A program made the position numbers and the translations under genes. The notes below the pieces were generated by a model. The model worked only from the letters and a program-made list of their open reading frames with translations. It was not told where the DNA came from and ran no database searches. Source: JAJEFO01 sp022819605 (GTDB taxonomy: Bacteria; Pseudomonadota; Alphaproteobacteria; Rhodobacterales; Rhodobacteraceae). Taken from it: a DNA stretch of 64,000 nt. Below, piece by piece: positions 1 to 8,639 of the stretch. The stretch is taken from NCBI GenBank assembly GCA_965221545.1, contig OZ244901.1, positions 2,418,001-2,482,000 on the forward strand. Reading direction: 5' to 3'. Position 1 is the first letter of the stretch, and each line of letters begins with the position of its first letter.

Positions 1-909
1 GATGTCGATGCCTTCGCCTCATGGTACAAGGCACAGCCGGAAGTCGCCCACGTCTTTGCCATTTCCGATATTCTCAAGCGCTTGAACAAGAACTTGAATG
101 GCGACAACCCTGACTACTACGTGGTGCCAGACGAGTCCGACCTCGCCGCGCAATACCTGTTGCTGTACGAGTTTTCCCTGCCGATGGGTCTTGACCTCAA
201 CAATCTCATCGATGTCGAACGGTCTGCCACGCGCATGACGGTCGTGCTGAAGAGATTGTCCGCACAGGAGAAGATCGATCTCGACAACCGCGCGCAGGAT
301 TGGCTGCGGCAGAACGCACCGAACCTGGAAACCGGAGCCACCGGAGTAACGCTTGTCGGGGCATACTCGATCAAGAGAAACATCGAAAAAATGCTCATCG
401 GCACCTTTGTGGCCATGACGGTTGTCTCCTTGCTGCTTGTCTTCATCTTCAAGAGCCTCCGGTACGGCCTGATCAGCCTGATACCCAATTTTGTTCCTGC
501 CGCCATGGCGATCGGCGCTTGGGGCTATGCAGTGGCGGAAATCGGTGTTGCAGCTTCGGTCGTGACCGCCCTGGCCTTCGGAATTATTGTCGATGACACG
601 ATTCACTTCCTGACCAAGTATCTGCGAGCCCGCAATCAGGGCCTCTTGCCGTCAGAGTCGGTCCAGTCTGCACTCCGCTCGGTGGGCAAGGCGCTGTTTG
701 CGACGACTGTCGTGTTTGCGCTCGGATTCCTCGTGTTCGGTGCCTCGGGGATGGCGAGCAACCAATCGCTTGGCCTGCTGATGGGGATAACGGTTGTCAT
801 TGCCCTGCTGGCAGACTTCCTGTTCCTGCCACCCCTTCTGATAGCGCTTGACGGGGCCAAGGAGTCGACCAAGCAGATCAGGGAGCGGCTGCAACAGGAT
901 GCTGTTTAG
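1..909 (+). CDS. RND/MMPL-family exporter, C-terminal part (5' end outside window)
   Basis: The frame is open from the first base and gives 302 residues ending in TAG. After about 150 residues of periplasmic-type sequence come clustered hydrophobic segments, with GIIVDDTIHFL in the middle, the acidic motif typical of the proton-relay helix of MMPL/RND-type predicted exporters. The end has two more hydrophobic segments and a short charged tail. This matches the second half of a hydrophobe/amphiphile efflux-like permease of the inner membrane, driven by proton flow. Substrate cannot be told. The protein is partial only because the window starts inside it; nothing suggests a pseudogene. No terminator is evident downstream. 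Confidence 0.85.
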   Translation, partial: DVDAFASWYKAQPEVAHVFAISDILKRLNKNLNGDNPDYYVVPDESDLAAQYLLLYEFSLPMGLDLNNLIDVERSATRMTVVLKRLSAQEKIDLDNRAQDWLRQNAPNLETGATGVTLVGAYSIKRNIEKMLIGTFVAMTVVSLLLVFIFKSLRYGLISLIPNFVPAAMAIGAWGYAVAEIGVAASVVTALAFGIIVDDTIHFLTKYLRARNQGLLPSESVQSALRSVGKALFATTVVFALGFLVFGASGMASNQSLGLLMGITVVIALLADFLFLPPLLIALDGAKESTKQIRERLQQDAV

Positions 910-1013
910 CGTTTAGCCCTTCCGTTTTGCCTCGTCCGAAGCCATGATCGAAACGGGAATTTACGGCCAGCCCTTCCTTCCAGGTGAGGATGGTGGGCGG
1001 TCTGGACTACTGA

Positions 1014-1289
1014 TCGGAACTGGACCGCCTGTCCCGCTCCCTTCCGGATGCGCGCGCCATCGCCGGGAAGCTGGAGCGGAAGGGCTTGAAGCGCACGCTC
1101 GGCGCGACCGTCAATGATCCTTCCGACCCGATGGGAAAAATGTCCTTCAACATCGTCGCTACCTTCGCCGAGTTCGAGACCGACCTCATCAGGATGCGTA
1201 CCTGCGAAGGCATGGCGATCGCGAAGGCCAAGGGAAAGCTGAAGGGGAAGAAGCCGAAGATCGGCAGGCGACCAGCCGAGTGTGCGAAA
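1014..1289 (+). pseudogene. Serine recombinase (resolvase/invertase) internal fragment
   Basis: This frame encodes LDRLSRSLPDAR followed by GATVNDPSDPMGKM, FAEFETDLIRMRT and a basic stretch KGKKPKIGRRP. These are the middle and C-terminal part of the catalytic domain of a small serine recombinase. A stop codon lies just upstream, and the N-terminal part with the catalytic serine (Y-x-R-V-S) is missing. After GRRP the similarity ends, almost where the convergent LacI gene ends. It is therefore a truncated relic. It is not the same as the intact recombinase near 53.1-53.8 kb, because the shared positions differ in many residues. Confidence 0.7.
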
Positions 1290-2279
1290 CTACGCGGTCG
1301 AACCCCAGCGGGCGGAGCACGTCACGCGGACCTTCCGGGCGGCGTCCGACTCGTCGGCATCCTGCTCGATCAGCTCGATGACGGCGTCGATGAACTTGAC
1401 GTGGTCCTGCGCCAGCGTCGTCAGGTCATGGCATTCCCAGGACGCCATGGCGATGCCGTCCTGACCGACGATCGCGAGGTCCTGCGGGACCTTGCGGGCG
1501 AGAACCTGCACGGCCGCATCGCGCGCGCCGATCGCCATGACGTCATTGCCGCAGATCAGTGCGTCAATCTTGTTCCTGCGCAACAGCATGACCGCTTCCT
1601 TGAAGCCGGCATCATAGGTGTAGTCGCCGCGGCCGAAGGCTTCGAACTGCAAGCCGCGCGCCTCAAGGGCCGTGTCGAACCAGCCCTTGCGCTTCTGGTC
1701 GATCCAGCTCGATTCCCGCCCGGCGATGTAGGCGAAATGCTTGCGGCCGTCGTCGACGATCTTGTTGACGAGCTCTTCGGCTGCCGACGCGCCGTCGATC
1801 TCGATGGCGGAGACTTCCGGGTGGTGATGGGGCTCCAGCGTCACCATGATCGGCCGCAGCCCGGCGAAGATTTCCAGCGCGTCGTTGGCCGAAAACATGT
1901 CGGAAAAGACCACCACGTGATCGACCTGATAGGTGGAGGCGAGCCGCATCAGCGGCAACCGGTCCTCGATCGCGGCACAGCACAGGATGATCGGCATCAG
2001 CTGCCGGTCCTGCAGCCGATGCACCAGCACGTCCAGCTCTTCGGCCTCGCAAGGATTGGCGATCGTGTTGACGACGATGGCGATCAGGCGGGAGCGCTGG
2101 CCGTGCAGCGTGCGCGCGATGGCGTTCGGCTGGTAGTTGTGTTCGCGCGCAATGGACAGGATCATCTCGCGCGTCGCCTTGTTGATGCGCGCCGTTGGCG
2201 AGAAGGCGCGCGATACGGTCGCCGACGAAACGTCCGCGAGCTTGGCCAGTTCCTTGGATGTTATGCGTTTCTTGCTCAT
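1290..2279 (-). CDS. LacI-family transcriptional regulator
   Basis: The protein has 329 residues. The N-terminal helix-turn-helix carries ELAKLADVSSATVSRAF and the hinge region NAIARTLHGQRS, both classic for LacI/GalR repressors. Residues about 65-325 form the periplasmic-binding-protein-like effector domain, with a typical ICGNDVMAIGARDAA segment. The gene is the last of a minus-strand run (binding protein, two permeases, ATPase, ThuA-like protein, this regulator), so it very likely controls that operon and the divergent dehydrogenase. Two operator-like palindromes with a central CG lie in the divergent promoter region at 7488-7501 and 7593-7606. Its effector is probably the imported sugar or a derivative, which the sequence does not name. 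Confidence 0.92.
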   Translation of the reverse strand: MSKKRITSKELAKLADVSSATVSRAFSPTARINKATREMILSIAREHNYQPNAIARTLHGQRSRLIAIVVNTIANPCEAEELDVLVHRLQDRQLMPIILCCAAIEDRLPLMRLASTYQVDHVVVFSDMFSANDALEIFAGLRPIMVTLEPHHHPEVSAIEIDGASAAEELVNKIVDDGRKHFAYIAGRESSWIDQKRKGWFDTALEARGLQFEAFGRGDYTYDAGFKEAVMLLRRNKIDALICGNDVMAIGARDAAVQVLARKVPQDLAIVGQDGIAMASWECHDLTTLAQDHVKFIDAVIELIEQDADESDAARKVRVTCSARWGSTA

Positions 2280-2380
2280 CTAACCGCTGACCTGCGCAAC
2301 TTGCCATTTGGGCGCCAGAAGACTAGCCCGTATGCCTTGGCTAATCCAATTTTCTTTTGCGGACGAGCGCTGCTGCGCCC

Positions 2381-3109
2381 TCACGTGCCGAGTGGTTCGG
2401 GCCGGTGCCAGTTCTCGAGGATGCGTCCGTCAGCATGCCGCTGCATTGCCCAGCGTATTCCGTTGGCGATGACGCGGCGGACGTGATCGTTGTAATAGAT
2501 CGGGAAGGTTTCGTGGCCCGGACCGAAATAGAAGATGCGGCCGCGGCCGCGCCTGAACGTACAGCCGCTGCGGAACACCTCGCCGCCGCTGAACCACGAC
2601 AGGAACAGCAATTCGTCCGGCTCCGGAATGTCGAACGGCTCGCCGTACATTTCCGACTGCGGCACTTCAAAATAGGGCGGCAGGCCTTCGGCGATGGGGT
2701 GCGACGGCGTGACGACCCAGACACGCTCCAGGTCACCGTCGGGAAGCTCGCGCCAGGACAGGTTGCAACTGGTTCCCATCAGGCGCTTGAAAAGCTTGGA
2801 ATGGTGGCCCGAATGGAGCACGACCAGCCCCATGCCGGCGAGAACGCGCTGATGCATGCGGTCGATCAGCCCGTCACCGACTTCGTCATGGGCGATGTGA
2901 CCCCACCACAAGAGCACGTCCGTGGCATCGAGCACCTCGGCGGGAAGGCCCTGGTCGGCATCGTCGAGACCGGCCCTGCGCAACTCGAAGCCTTCTCCTT
3001 CCAGCCCTTCCGCGACAGCGCCGTCGATGCCGTCCGGATAGATGGCGGTCGCCTTCGGATGGAGCTTCTCGATGCGGCCTTCGTTCCATATGGTTACGCG
3101 AATGGTCAT
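2381..3109 (-). CDS. ThuA-like domain protein (sugar utilisation)
   Basis: The protein has 242 residues. I chose the start MTIRVTIWNEGRIEK because it is where family similarity begins; the open frame runs further upstream but overlaps the ATPase gene. The fold is glutamine-amidotransferase-like: LLWWGHIAHDEV, LVVLHSGHHSKLFKRLMG and an FYFGPGHETFPIYY segment near the C-terminus are all typical of ThuA/trehalose-utilisation proteins. In rhizobia ThuA sits with ThuEFGK sugar ABC transporters, and its partner ThuB is a Gfo/Idh dehydrogenase that keto-oxidises disaccharides. The same set is present here. It lies 10 bases downstream of the ATPase gene. The exact reaction is not established. Confidence 0.85.
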   Translation of the reverse strand: MTIRVTIWNEGRIEKLHPKATAIYPDGIDGAVAEGLEGEGFELRRAGLDDADQGLPAEVLDATDVLLWWGHIAHDEVGDGLIDRMHQRVLAGMGLVVLHSGHHSKLFKRLMGTSCNLSWRELPDGDLERVWVVTPSHPIAEGLPPYFEVPQSEMYGEPFDIPEPDELLFLSWFSGGEVFRSGCTFRRGRGRIFYFGPGHETFPIYYNDHVRRVIANGIRWAMQRHADGRILENWHRPEPLGT

Positions 3110-3119
3110 GTGCGACTTC

Positions 3120-4199
3120 CTAGCTGCGTTGGATGGCCGAACCGGTGTTGTCGAACAGGTGACAGGCGCTTTCCGCGACGCCGAGGTGCACCTTCTCGCC
3201 GACCCGCGCGGAGATGTCGCCGTCGAGGCGGGCGATGATCGGCTCGGACGGCTGACCGAGCGTAAGATAGGTTTCGACGCCGAGCCGTTCAACAACCGAG
3301 ACCTCGGCAGCGATGGCGTCCGCCTGCTCGCTGAGCCTGAGATGTTCGGGCCTTATGCCGATCTGGATCCGGTCGCCGTCGGCGGCGGACAGGTTGTCGG
3401 GCAGGGAAAGCACCCATCCGTTGTCGGCATGCGCCCGGACCTGCGCGCCGTTGGAGCGGCTGACCGTGGCCGGCAGCAGGTTCATGCGCGGGGAACCGAT
3501 GAAGGTGCCGACGAAGGTGTTGGCCGGGTTCTTGTAGAGATCGATGGGGGCTGCGGACTGCGCCACCTCGCCGTCCTTGAGAACGACGATCTTGTCGGCC
3601 ATGGTCATTGCCTCGACCTGGTCGTGGGTAACGTAAATCACCGTTGCCGACAGCTCCTGATGGAGCCGCTGCAGCTCGGCGCGCATCTGCACGCGCAGCG
3701 AGGCGTCGAGATTGCTGAGCGGCTCGTCGAAAAGGATGACGGAGGGCTTCTTGATGATCGCCCGTCCGATGGCGACGCGCTGGCGCTGGCCGCCGGAAAG
3801 AGCCGCGGGCCGGCGCCCCAGCAGCTCGGAGAGCTGCAGCTTCTCGGCGACCTCATCGACCTCGCGGCGGATCGATTCCTTCGGGACCTTCTTCAGATCG
3901 AGCGAAAAGCCGATGTTCTGCGCCACCGTCATGTGCGGATAGAGCGCATAGGACTGGAAGACCATGGCGATGCCGCGCTTGTCGGGCGCAATCTCGTTCA
4001 TGCGTTTGCCGTCAAGGAGAAAATCACCCTCGTTGATCGATTCAAGCCCGGCGATGAGGCGCAGCAGCGTTGATTTTCCGCAACCGCTCGGCCCCACGAA
4101 CACGGCGAATTCCCCGTCGCCGACGTGAATGTCGACACCCTTGATGACGTCGACGGTGCCGAAGGACTTGCGAATGTTCTTGAGTTCAATGGTTGCCAT
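3120..4199 (-). CDS. Sugar ABC transporter ATP-binding protein (UgpC/MalK type)
   Basis: The protein has 359 residues. Walker A is GPSGCGKST at about residues 36-44, the signature is LSGGQRQRVAIGRA, Walker B is VILFDEPLSNLDA, and the switch histidine is in VTHDQ. The C-terminal third is the TOBE/OB regulatory domain found in MalK, UgpC and MsmK-type ATPases of carbohydrate importers. The start MATIELKNIRK was preferred over a start seven codons upstream. The gene lies between the MalG-type permease (21 bases upstream) and the ThuA-like gene. It should form the homodimeric motor of the importer on the cytoplasmic face of the inner membrane. Confidence 0.95.
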   Translation of the reverse strand: MATIELKNIRKSFGTVDVIKGVDIHVGDGEFAVFVGPSGCGKSTLLRLIAGLESINEGDFLLDGKRMNEIAPDKRGIAMVFQSYALYPHMTVAQNIGFSLDLKKVPKESIRREVDEVAEKLQLSELLGRRPAALSGGQRQRVAIGRAIIKKPSVILFDEPLSNLDASLRVQMRAELQRLHQELSATVIYVTHDQVEAMTMADKIVVLKDGEVAQSAAPIDLYKNPANTFVGTFIGSPRMNLLPATVSRSNGAQVRAHADNGWVLSLPDNLSAADGDRIQIGIRPEHLRLSEQADAIAAEVSVVERLGVETYLTLGQPSEPIIARLDGDISARVGEKVHLGVAESACHLFDNTGSAIQRS

Positions 4200-4220
4200 T
4201 GGAAAGTCCTTCCATGTCAA

Positions 4221-5135
4221 TCAGCCCTTGACCCCGCCGCTGAAAGTCTGGACGAGAAAGCGTCTTGCAAATCCGAATGCGATGACGGCGGGCAGCGTGT
4301 AGATGACGGCCAGCGCGGTCATGAAGCCGTAGTCGAGCTGGTTGACCCGCATGTAGGCGCGGAAGAGGCCGAGCGGCAGCGTCTGAAGCTCCGACGAAGA
4401 GAGGAAAATCAGCGGCATGAGGAAGTCGCCCCAGGCGATGATGAAGGCAAAGAGGCCAGCCGCGCCGAGACCGGGAAGCGCCAGCGGAATGAGCACCCGG
4501 CGAATGCGTTGCATCAGCGTGGCGCCGTCCATCACCGCTGCTTCCTCGTAGTCGCGCGGGATGGTGTCGAAAAAGGTCTTCATGATCCAAAGGGCAAGCG
4601 GCAGCTGCGTTGCCGCCAGGACCAGGATGATGCCGAGATAGCCGTCGATGAATCCGAACACGTGCATTGTCGGGCGAACGAGATCCGGCGGCACGATGGC
4701 GCGCACGACGGTGCCGACAGCGGCGTTGGCCGTCAGGAGAACCTTGTAGAGAGGCACGATCAGCGCGGTCGGCGGCACGACGCGGATGAGAATGATCGTA
4801 TAGAGGAAAGGCCGACGCCACCATCCGGTGCTGCGCGACAGCGCGTATCCGCCGAGCCCGCCGAGAAAGACCACGACGAGCGTTGCCGTGCCAACGATGA
4901 TGAGCGAGTTCACGATCCAAAGCAGTCCGTCGTGTACAGTGAAGATGTCGATGTAGTTGTTCAGCGTCCATTCGTCCGGCCAGGCCAGGAATTGTCCCGG
5001 TTCGGCGTCGAGCGAGGCGACGAACACCCATACGAAGGGAATGGCGCAATAGAGGCTGATGAGCGTCAGGATGCCGTAGGCAGCCATGTCCGTCGGCTTG
5101 ACGGGGGCGTCGTTTCGGGGTGCGGCATTCGACAT
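4221..5135 (-). CDS. Sugar ABC transporter permease (MalG family)
   Basis: The protein has 304 residues and about six membrane segments. The EAA loop that contacts the ATPase reads YEEAAVMDGATLMQRI, typical of MalG-type CUT1 permeases, and the C-terminus ends in FSGGVKG, as in many family members. The start at MSNAAPRND follows the stop of the MalF-type gene by two bases, implying translational coupling; the longer upstream open frame only shadows the neighbouring gene. It pairs with the other permease to form the inner-membrane channel of the carbohydrate importer. Confidence 0.93.
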   Translation of the reverse strand: MSNAAPRNDAPVKPTDMAAYGILTLISLYCAIPFVWVFVASLDAEPGQFLAWPDEWTLNNYIDIFTVHDGLLWIVNSLIIVGTATLVVVFLGGLGGYALSRSTGWWRRPFLYTIILIRVVPPTALIVPLYKVLLTANAAVGTVVRAIVPPDLVRPTMHVFGFIDGYLGIILVLAATQLPLALWIMKTFFDTIPRDYEEAAVMDGATLMQRIRRVLIPLALPGLGAAGLFAFIIAWGDFLMPLIFLSSSELQTLPLGLFRAYMRVNQLDYGFMTALAVIYTLPAVIAFGFARRFLVQTFSGGVKG

Positions 5136-5137
5136 GG

Positions 5138-6025
5138 CTACACCTGCACTTTCAGCACGCGGACATAGGCGATCCCGATGATCGCCGAGATGACCAGCAT
5201 GACGACGGCGACGGCCGAGCCGAAGCCGAGCTGGTAGGCGGTAAAGGACTGATTGAAAATATAGATTCCGATGATTTCCGTAGCGCCGCCGGGACCGCCG
5301 CGGGTCAGCGCGTACACGAGGCCGAACAACGCAATCGTCGTCACGGTGGACACCAGCATGTAGAGGAAGATTGTCGGCATCAGCAGCGGCAACGTCAGCC
5401 TGAAGAAGACCTGGCGTGGCGTCGCGCCGTCCATGCGGGCCGCCTCGAACAGCTCGCTCGAGATGGAGCTGATCCCGGATGTCAGAAGGATCATGGCAAA
5501 CGCAATGCCGCGCCATGTGTTGACGACGATGATCATGGTCAGCGGGAAGGTCGACAGCCAGTTCTGCGGCGGCACGCCGAACCAGGCGACGATCTGGTTG
5601 AGCGTCGCATGTTCGCCGCCGGCGAGCATGCTGACCCACATGAAGCCGGCAACCACTTCCGGCACGGCATTCGGCATCAGGATGATGGCGTTGATCACCG
5701 GCCGCAGCTTCAGCGGGCGCCGCAGAAGGACCGCGGATATGAGCCCCAGGACGAACTGGCCGATGACGGCGGAGCCGAGCACGAACCAGAAGGTCACGAA
5801 TAGCGAATTCCAGAATCCGCTGTCGGTGAACAGGCGCACATAGTTGCGGGTACCCACGAAACGGGGGTTGAGGGCGCTGGGGCCGGACAGCGCCTCGTTG
5901 GTGAGGCTCAGATAGATCGCATAGAAGGCCGGGTAGATCACGAAGGCGCCGAGAAGCAGAACGGACGGCAGCAGGAGCAGCTTGAGACGCCAGGCTGCGT
6001 GTTCCTCATAACTTGCAAGGGTCAT
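5138..6025 (-). CDS. Sugar ABC transporter permease (MalF/UgpA family)
   Basis: The protein has 295 residues with six predicted membrane segments: one near residues 15-35 and five between about 75 and 290. The EAA loop reads FEAARMDGATPRQVF. Both the length and the layout fit short MalF-type CUT1 permeases. It follows the solute-binding protein gene after a 103-base gap that contains a perfect hairpin, and it precedes the MalG-type gene by two bases. It is the first permease gene of the importer operon. Confidence 0.93.
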   Translation of the reverse strand: MTLASYEEHAAWRLKLLLLPSVLLLGAFVIYPAFYAIYLSLTNEALSGPSALNPRFVGTRNYVRLFTDSGFWNSLFVTFWFVLGSAVIGQFVLGLISAVLLRRPLKLRPVINAIILMPNAVPEVVAGFMWVSMLAGGEHATLNQIVAWFGVPPQNWLSTFPLTMIIVVNTWRGIAFAMILLTSGISSISSELFEAARMDGATPRQVFFRLTLPLLMPTIFLYMLVSTVTTIALFGLVYALTRGGPGGATEIIGIYIFNQSFTAYQLGFGSAVAVVMLVISAIIGIAYVRVLKVQV

Positions 6026-6062
6026 CTGCGGTGTCGGTCCGGCCGTCGTTTGCCCGGCAGGT

Positions 6063-6089
6063 GGCGAAGCCGCGCGGGGCGGCTTCGCC
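6063..6089 (-). promoter_or_regulatory. Intergenic hairpin between binding-protein and permease genes
   Basis: Ten bases GGCGAAGCCG are followed by a seven-base loop and their exact complement CGGCTTCGCC. The element lies in the 103-base gap between the stop of the binding-protein gene and the start of the first permease gene. There is no T-run, so it is not a standard Rho-independent terminator. In malE-malF-like operons such hairpins protect the upstream mRNA segment or cause partial termination, which raises binding-protein output. That role is inferred here. Confidence 0.6.
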
Positions 6090-6128
6090 TTATTGGTGCC
6101 TTGAGATGGAGGATAGCACCGAGATCAA

Positions 6129-7424
6129 CTATTTGACAGCATCTTCGCCGAGCAGGTTGCGGCTGTATTCCACGAGAATCTCCTGCGCTCCGGCAGCGTC
6201 GGTTTCCTTGCGCAGCAGCGCTTCCGTGGCGCGGGCAACGCCCTCGGAGACGACCGAGAAGCCCGTCGCCGTCTTCAGGAACACGCCGTCATCCACATTG
6301 GCGTGAATGGGAACGAGCGCCTTCAGCTTCTGGAAGTCCGGGTCCTGCGCCGCATCCCTGCGGCCCGGTATGTTGCCCAACCGCTCGGCATAGCCGACGG
6401 TCGCGTCCACCGAGCCGAGTTCCAGCAGCACCTTCTTGGCCAGTTCCAGGTTTGCTGCCTTGGAATTGACGCCCCAGGGACTGTCGATGTCGACGAGGAC
6501 ATACTGGCCGTCGTTCTGGCCGGGCACGGCCCAGGTGCCGACGGCTTCGGTAACGTCGGGGATCGGGTTGCGGGACTCGGGGCCCCAGTCATAGATGTAG
6601 CACCACGTGCCGCAGGTGGTGGCGACAAGTTCGCCGGCAGGGAACAATTCGTATTTCGGGATGATCCACGGCTCCGGACCAAGCAGCGGGTCGATGGGCA
6701 TCAGGTCGTTGTTGATCAGCTCGGCATAGAAGCCGAAGACATCCTCGATGCCGGGACCGGTCAGGTTGAGCGTGCCGTCATCATTGGCGATCTGCGGCGT
6801 GGAGCTGCCCATGATGAGATAGGTAAAGCCTTCTCCGAAGGCACCGCCGCCCCAGGTTATGCCAGCCGGGAACATCAGGCCGTAGGCGCCGGTCTTTTCC
6901 TTGATCTCCTTGGCACGGTCCATCAGTTCCTGCCAGTTTTTCGGCTGTTCCGTGGAAATGCCGGCCGCTTCGAGAATGTCGCGGCGGAAATAGATCTGCT
7001 GCACGTTCAGCATCGCCGGCAACACGTAGATTTCGCCGTCGCCGGCGGTCACCAGCGCCTTGGCGACATCGAACAGGTGCTCGTAGCCGTCCCAGTTCTT
7101 CAGCTCTTCGCCGACCGGCGCGAGATATCCGGCCGCGACCATGTCGGCCACGTCCTGGCCGCGCGGGGCGGTAAACAGATCGGGCGCGTTGCCGGCGCGA
7201 AGCTCTGTCAGGAGTTTGGTCAGGTAGTCCTTTTCCGGCGCCGGATACTCGACCACCTCGATCGTGACGCCGTGTTTCTCCTCGATGGCGGGCACGACCG
7301 CCATCAGGGCGTCTATGCGCGCCTGGCGGTGTTCGGCGATCCGCAAGGTCTCGGCCGACGCGAGGCCCGTGAATGTCATGAGGCCAGCGACGCAGGCGCC
7401 GACCAGGGATAGTCTTTGCAGCAT
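6129..7424 (-). CDS. Carbohydrate ABC transporter solute-binding protein
   Basis: The protein has 431 residues. A Sec signal peptide spans about residues 1-24 and ends in GLASA before ETLRIAEH. The mature part is a family-1 extracellular solute-binding protein: an early FTAPRGQDVADMVAAG, NPWGVN-like DSPWGVNSKAAN, and GRRDAAQDP late in the chain are typical of MalE/UgpB relatives. The start MLQRLSLVG is preceded by a strong ribosome site (GGGAGGAG), which decides against the upstream alternative. It is the first gene of the minus-strand sugar operon and would carry substrate in the periplasm. The substrate is not recognisable; ThuA and Gfo/Idh neighbours suggest an oligosaccharide. Confidence 0.93.
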   Translation of the reverse strand: MLQRLSLVGACVAGLMTFTGLASAETLRIAEHRQARIDALMAVVPAIEEKHGVTIEVVEYPAPEKDYLTKLLTELRAGNAPDLFTAPRGQDVADMVAAGYLAPVGEELKNWDGYEHLFDVAKALVTAGDGEIYVLPAMLNVQQIYFRRDILEAAGISTEQPKNWQELMDRAKEIKEKTGAYGLMFPAGITWGGGAFGEGFTYLIMGSSTPQIANDDGTLNLTGPGIEDVFGFYAELINNDLMPIDPLLGPEPWIIPKYELFPAGELVATTCGTWCYIYDWGPESRNPIPDVTEAVGTWAVPGQNDGQYVLVDIDSPWGVNSKAANLELAKKVLLELGSVDATVGYAERLGNIPGRRDAAQDPDFQKLKALVPIHANVDDGVFLKTATGFSVVSEGVARATEALLRKETDAAGAQEILVEYSRNLLGEDAVK

Positions 7425-7487
7425 TTTCTCCTCCCAACCAAGCTCGTGATCGAGCAATTGACGTCATGTCTTCAGTGCGATAGCGAT

Positions 7488-7501
7488 TGTACACGTATTC
7501 A
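7488..7501. promoter_or_regulatory. LacI-type operator candidate (binding-protein side)
   Basis: TGTACACGTATTCA is an imperfect palindrome around a central CG, the form bound by LacI/GalR proteins. Five of seven half-site positions match by symmetry. It lies about 64 bases upstream of the binding-protein start codon in an AT-rich divergent promoter region. Confidence 0.4.
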
Positions 7502-7592
7502 CAAAATGCGCAATATCTAAGAATGTCAAATATGAGATCTAAAATAATCTTTAAAAACAATGTATTAAATTGTAATACGAGATTGCAGATTG

Positions 7593-7606
7593 TGCAAACG
7601 TCTACA
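7593..7606. promoter_or_regulatory. LacI-type operator candidate (dehydrogenase side)
   Basis: TGCAAACGTCTACA resembles the general LacI-family operator TGTAAACGTTTACA, with a central CG and five of seven symmetric positions. It lies 25 bases upstream of the dehydrogenase start codon and 105 bases from the other candidate, a distance that would permit looping. Confidence 0.45.
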
Positions 7607-7631
7607 ATTTCTTGGCCGAGGTGAACCCACC

Positions 7632-8639
7632 ATGTCGCGAAAACTACGTTTGGCCGTTGTCGGAACCGGTCAGAAAGCAGTCGAATATGCAAGGAGCTGG
7701 CTGCAGATGCCCAACGTTTCAATTGTCGCTGCCGCCGATACCAGCGCCGAAGCGCGGAACCGCTTTGCCGGGCTGTGCGAGGAGTGCGGCCACACGGCGC
7801 CGGACCTGTTCGACGATGTCCATGTGCTCGTGCGCGCCAGCCGCGATGAAATAGATGCCGTCTACCTCTCTACCCCGCACGCCTTCCATGCCGAGGGCGC
7901 CATGGCGGTGGTCGAGGCCGGGCTCGACCTGCTGCTGGAAAAACCCATGGTGACAACCGTCGCAGAGGCCGAAACGCTCGTTGCCGCATGCCGCAAAAGG
8001 GGCGTGACGGTCGTCGTCGCCTATCAGGGCGGTCTTTCGCCGCTCGTTCATGACACCGGCCGGCGCGCGGCGGCAGGCGAGTTCGGCGAACTCGTCTCCA
8101 TTTCCGGCTGCATCTGGGAGAACTGGGCCACGCAGTATGGCGGGCAGTGGAAGCAGAAACCGGAGATTTCAGGCGGCGGGTTCATGTTCGATACCGGCGC
8201 CCACATGATGAATACGGTGTGCGCGCTGGCCGGATCCGACTTTGTCCGCGTGTCGGCCTACATGAACAATCGCGGCCGCCAGGTGGACATTGCAAGCGTC
8301 GTGGCGGCGCGGTTGCGCGACGGCCCGCTCGTTACGCTGAATGCCGTCGGCGATACGCCGTCGCGATGCGCGTCGCATATCTGCCTCTACTTTACCGAAG
8401 CCGCGGTGCGCATCGATGCCTGGGGCCAGTGGCGGGAGATCGTCTCGCCGCATGGGGCGGTCGAGCGCGAGGAAATGGAGATCGTCGACAACCCGCTGCT
8501 CACGTTCATGGCCATTCGCGACGACCGCATGCAGAACCATTCGTCGGTGGAGCACGGATTGCGGGTGGCCAGGCTTTGGGACGCCATCAAGGCCTCGGCG
8601 GCGAATGACGGCGAAGCAGTCTCGGTGGCTGCATCCTGA
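7632..8639 (+). CDS. Gfo/Idh/MocA family oxidoreductase (ThuB-like)
   Basis: The protein has 335 residues. The N-terminal Rossmann fold starts LAVVGTGQKAVEYARSW, and the conserved LLLEKPMVT (E-K-P) motif follows at about residues 98-106. The C-terminal half is the alpha/beta domain that binds sugar, with GGGFMFDTGAHMMNTV holding the Asp and His expected in the active site. It oxidises or reduces a hydroxyl of a sugar or polyol with NAD(P). It is transcribed divergently from the sugar ABC operon across a short AT-rich promoter region, so both are probably controlled by the same LacI protein. The start MSRKLRLAVVG was chosen over a longer frame because similarity begins there. Confidence 0.9.
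   Translation: MSRKLRLAVVGTGQKAVEYARSWLQMPNVSIVAAADTSAEARNRFAGLCEECGHTAPDLFDDVHVLVRASRDEIDAVYLSTPHAFHAEGAMAVVEAGLDLLLEKPMVTTVAEAETLVAACRKRGVTVVVAYQGGLSPLVHDTGRRAAAGEFGELVSISGCIWENWATQYGGQWKQKPEISGGGFMFDTGAHMMNTVCALAGSDFVRVSAYMNNRGRQVDIASVVAARLRDGPLVTLNAVGDTPSRCASHICLYFTEAAVRIDAWGQWREIVSPHGAVEREEMEIVDNPLLTFMAIRDDRMQNHSSVEHGLRVARLWDAIKASAANDGEAVSVAAS

Noticed and set aside
1086..2486. Long plus-strand open frame of 466 codons across the LacI gene
   Set aside because: Only its first 65 codons match a known family (serine recombinase); the rest is the antisense of the LacI gene.
3042..5168. Two plus-strand frames of about 345 codons each
   Set aside because: They are antisense to the ATPase and permease genes, which have full family motifs; the antisense products have none.
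5136..5639. N-terminal extension of the MalG-type permease frame
   Set aside because: It overlaps the MalF-type gene in another frame and shows arginine-rich shadow composition; the ATG two bases after the upstream stop is a better start.
6303..7412. Plus-strand frame of 369 codons
   Set aside because: Antisense of the sugar-binding protein gene, no motif.
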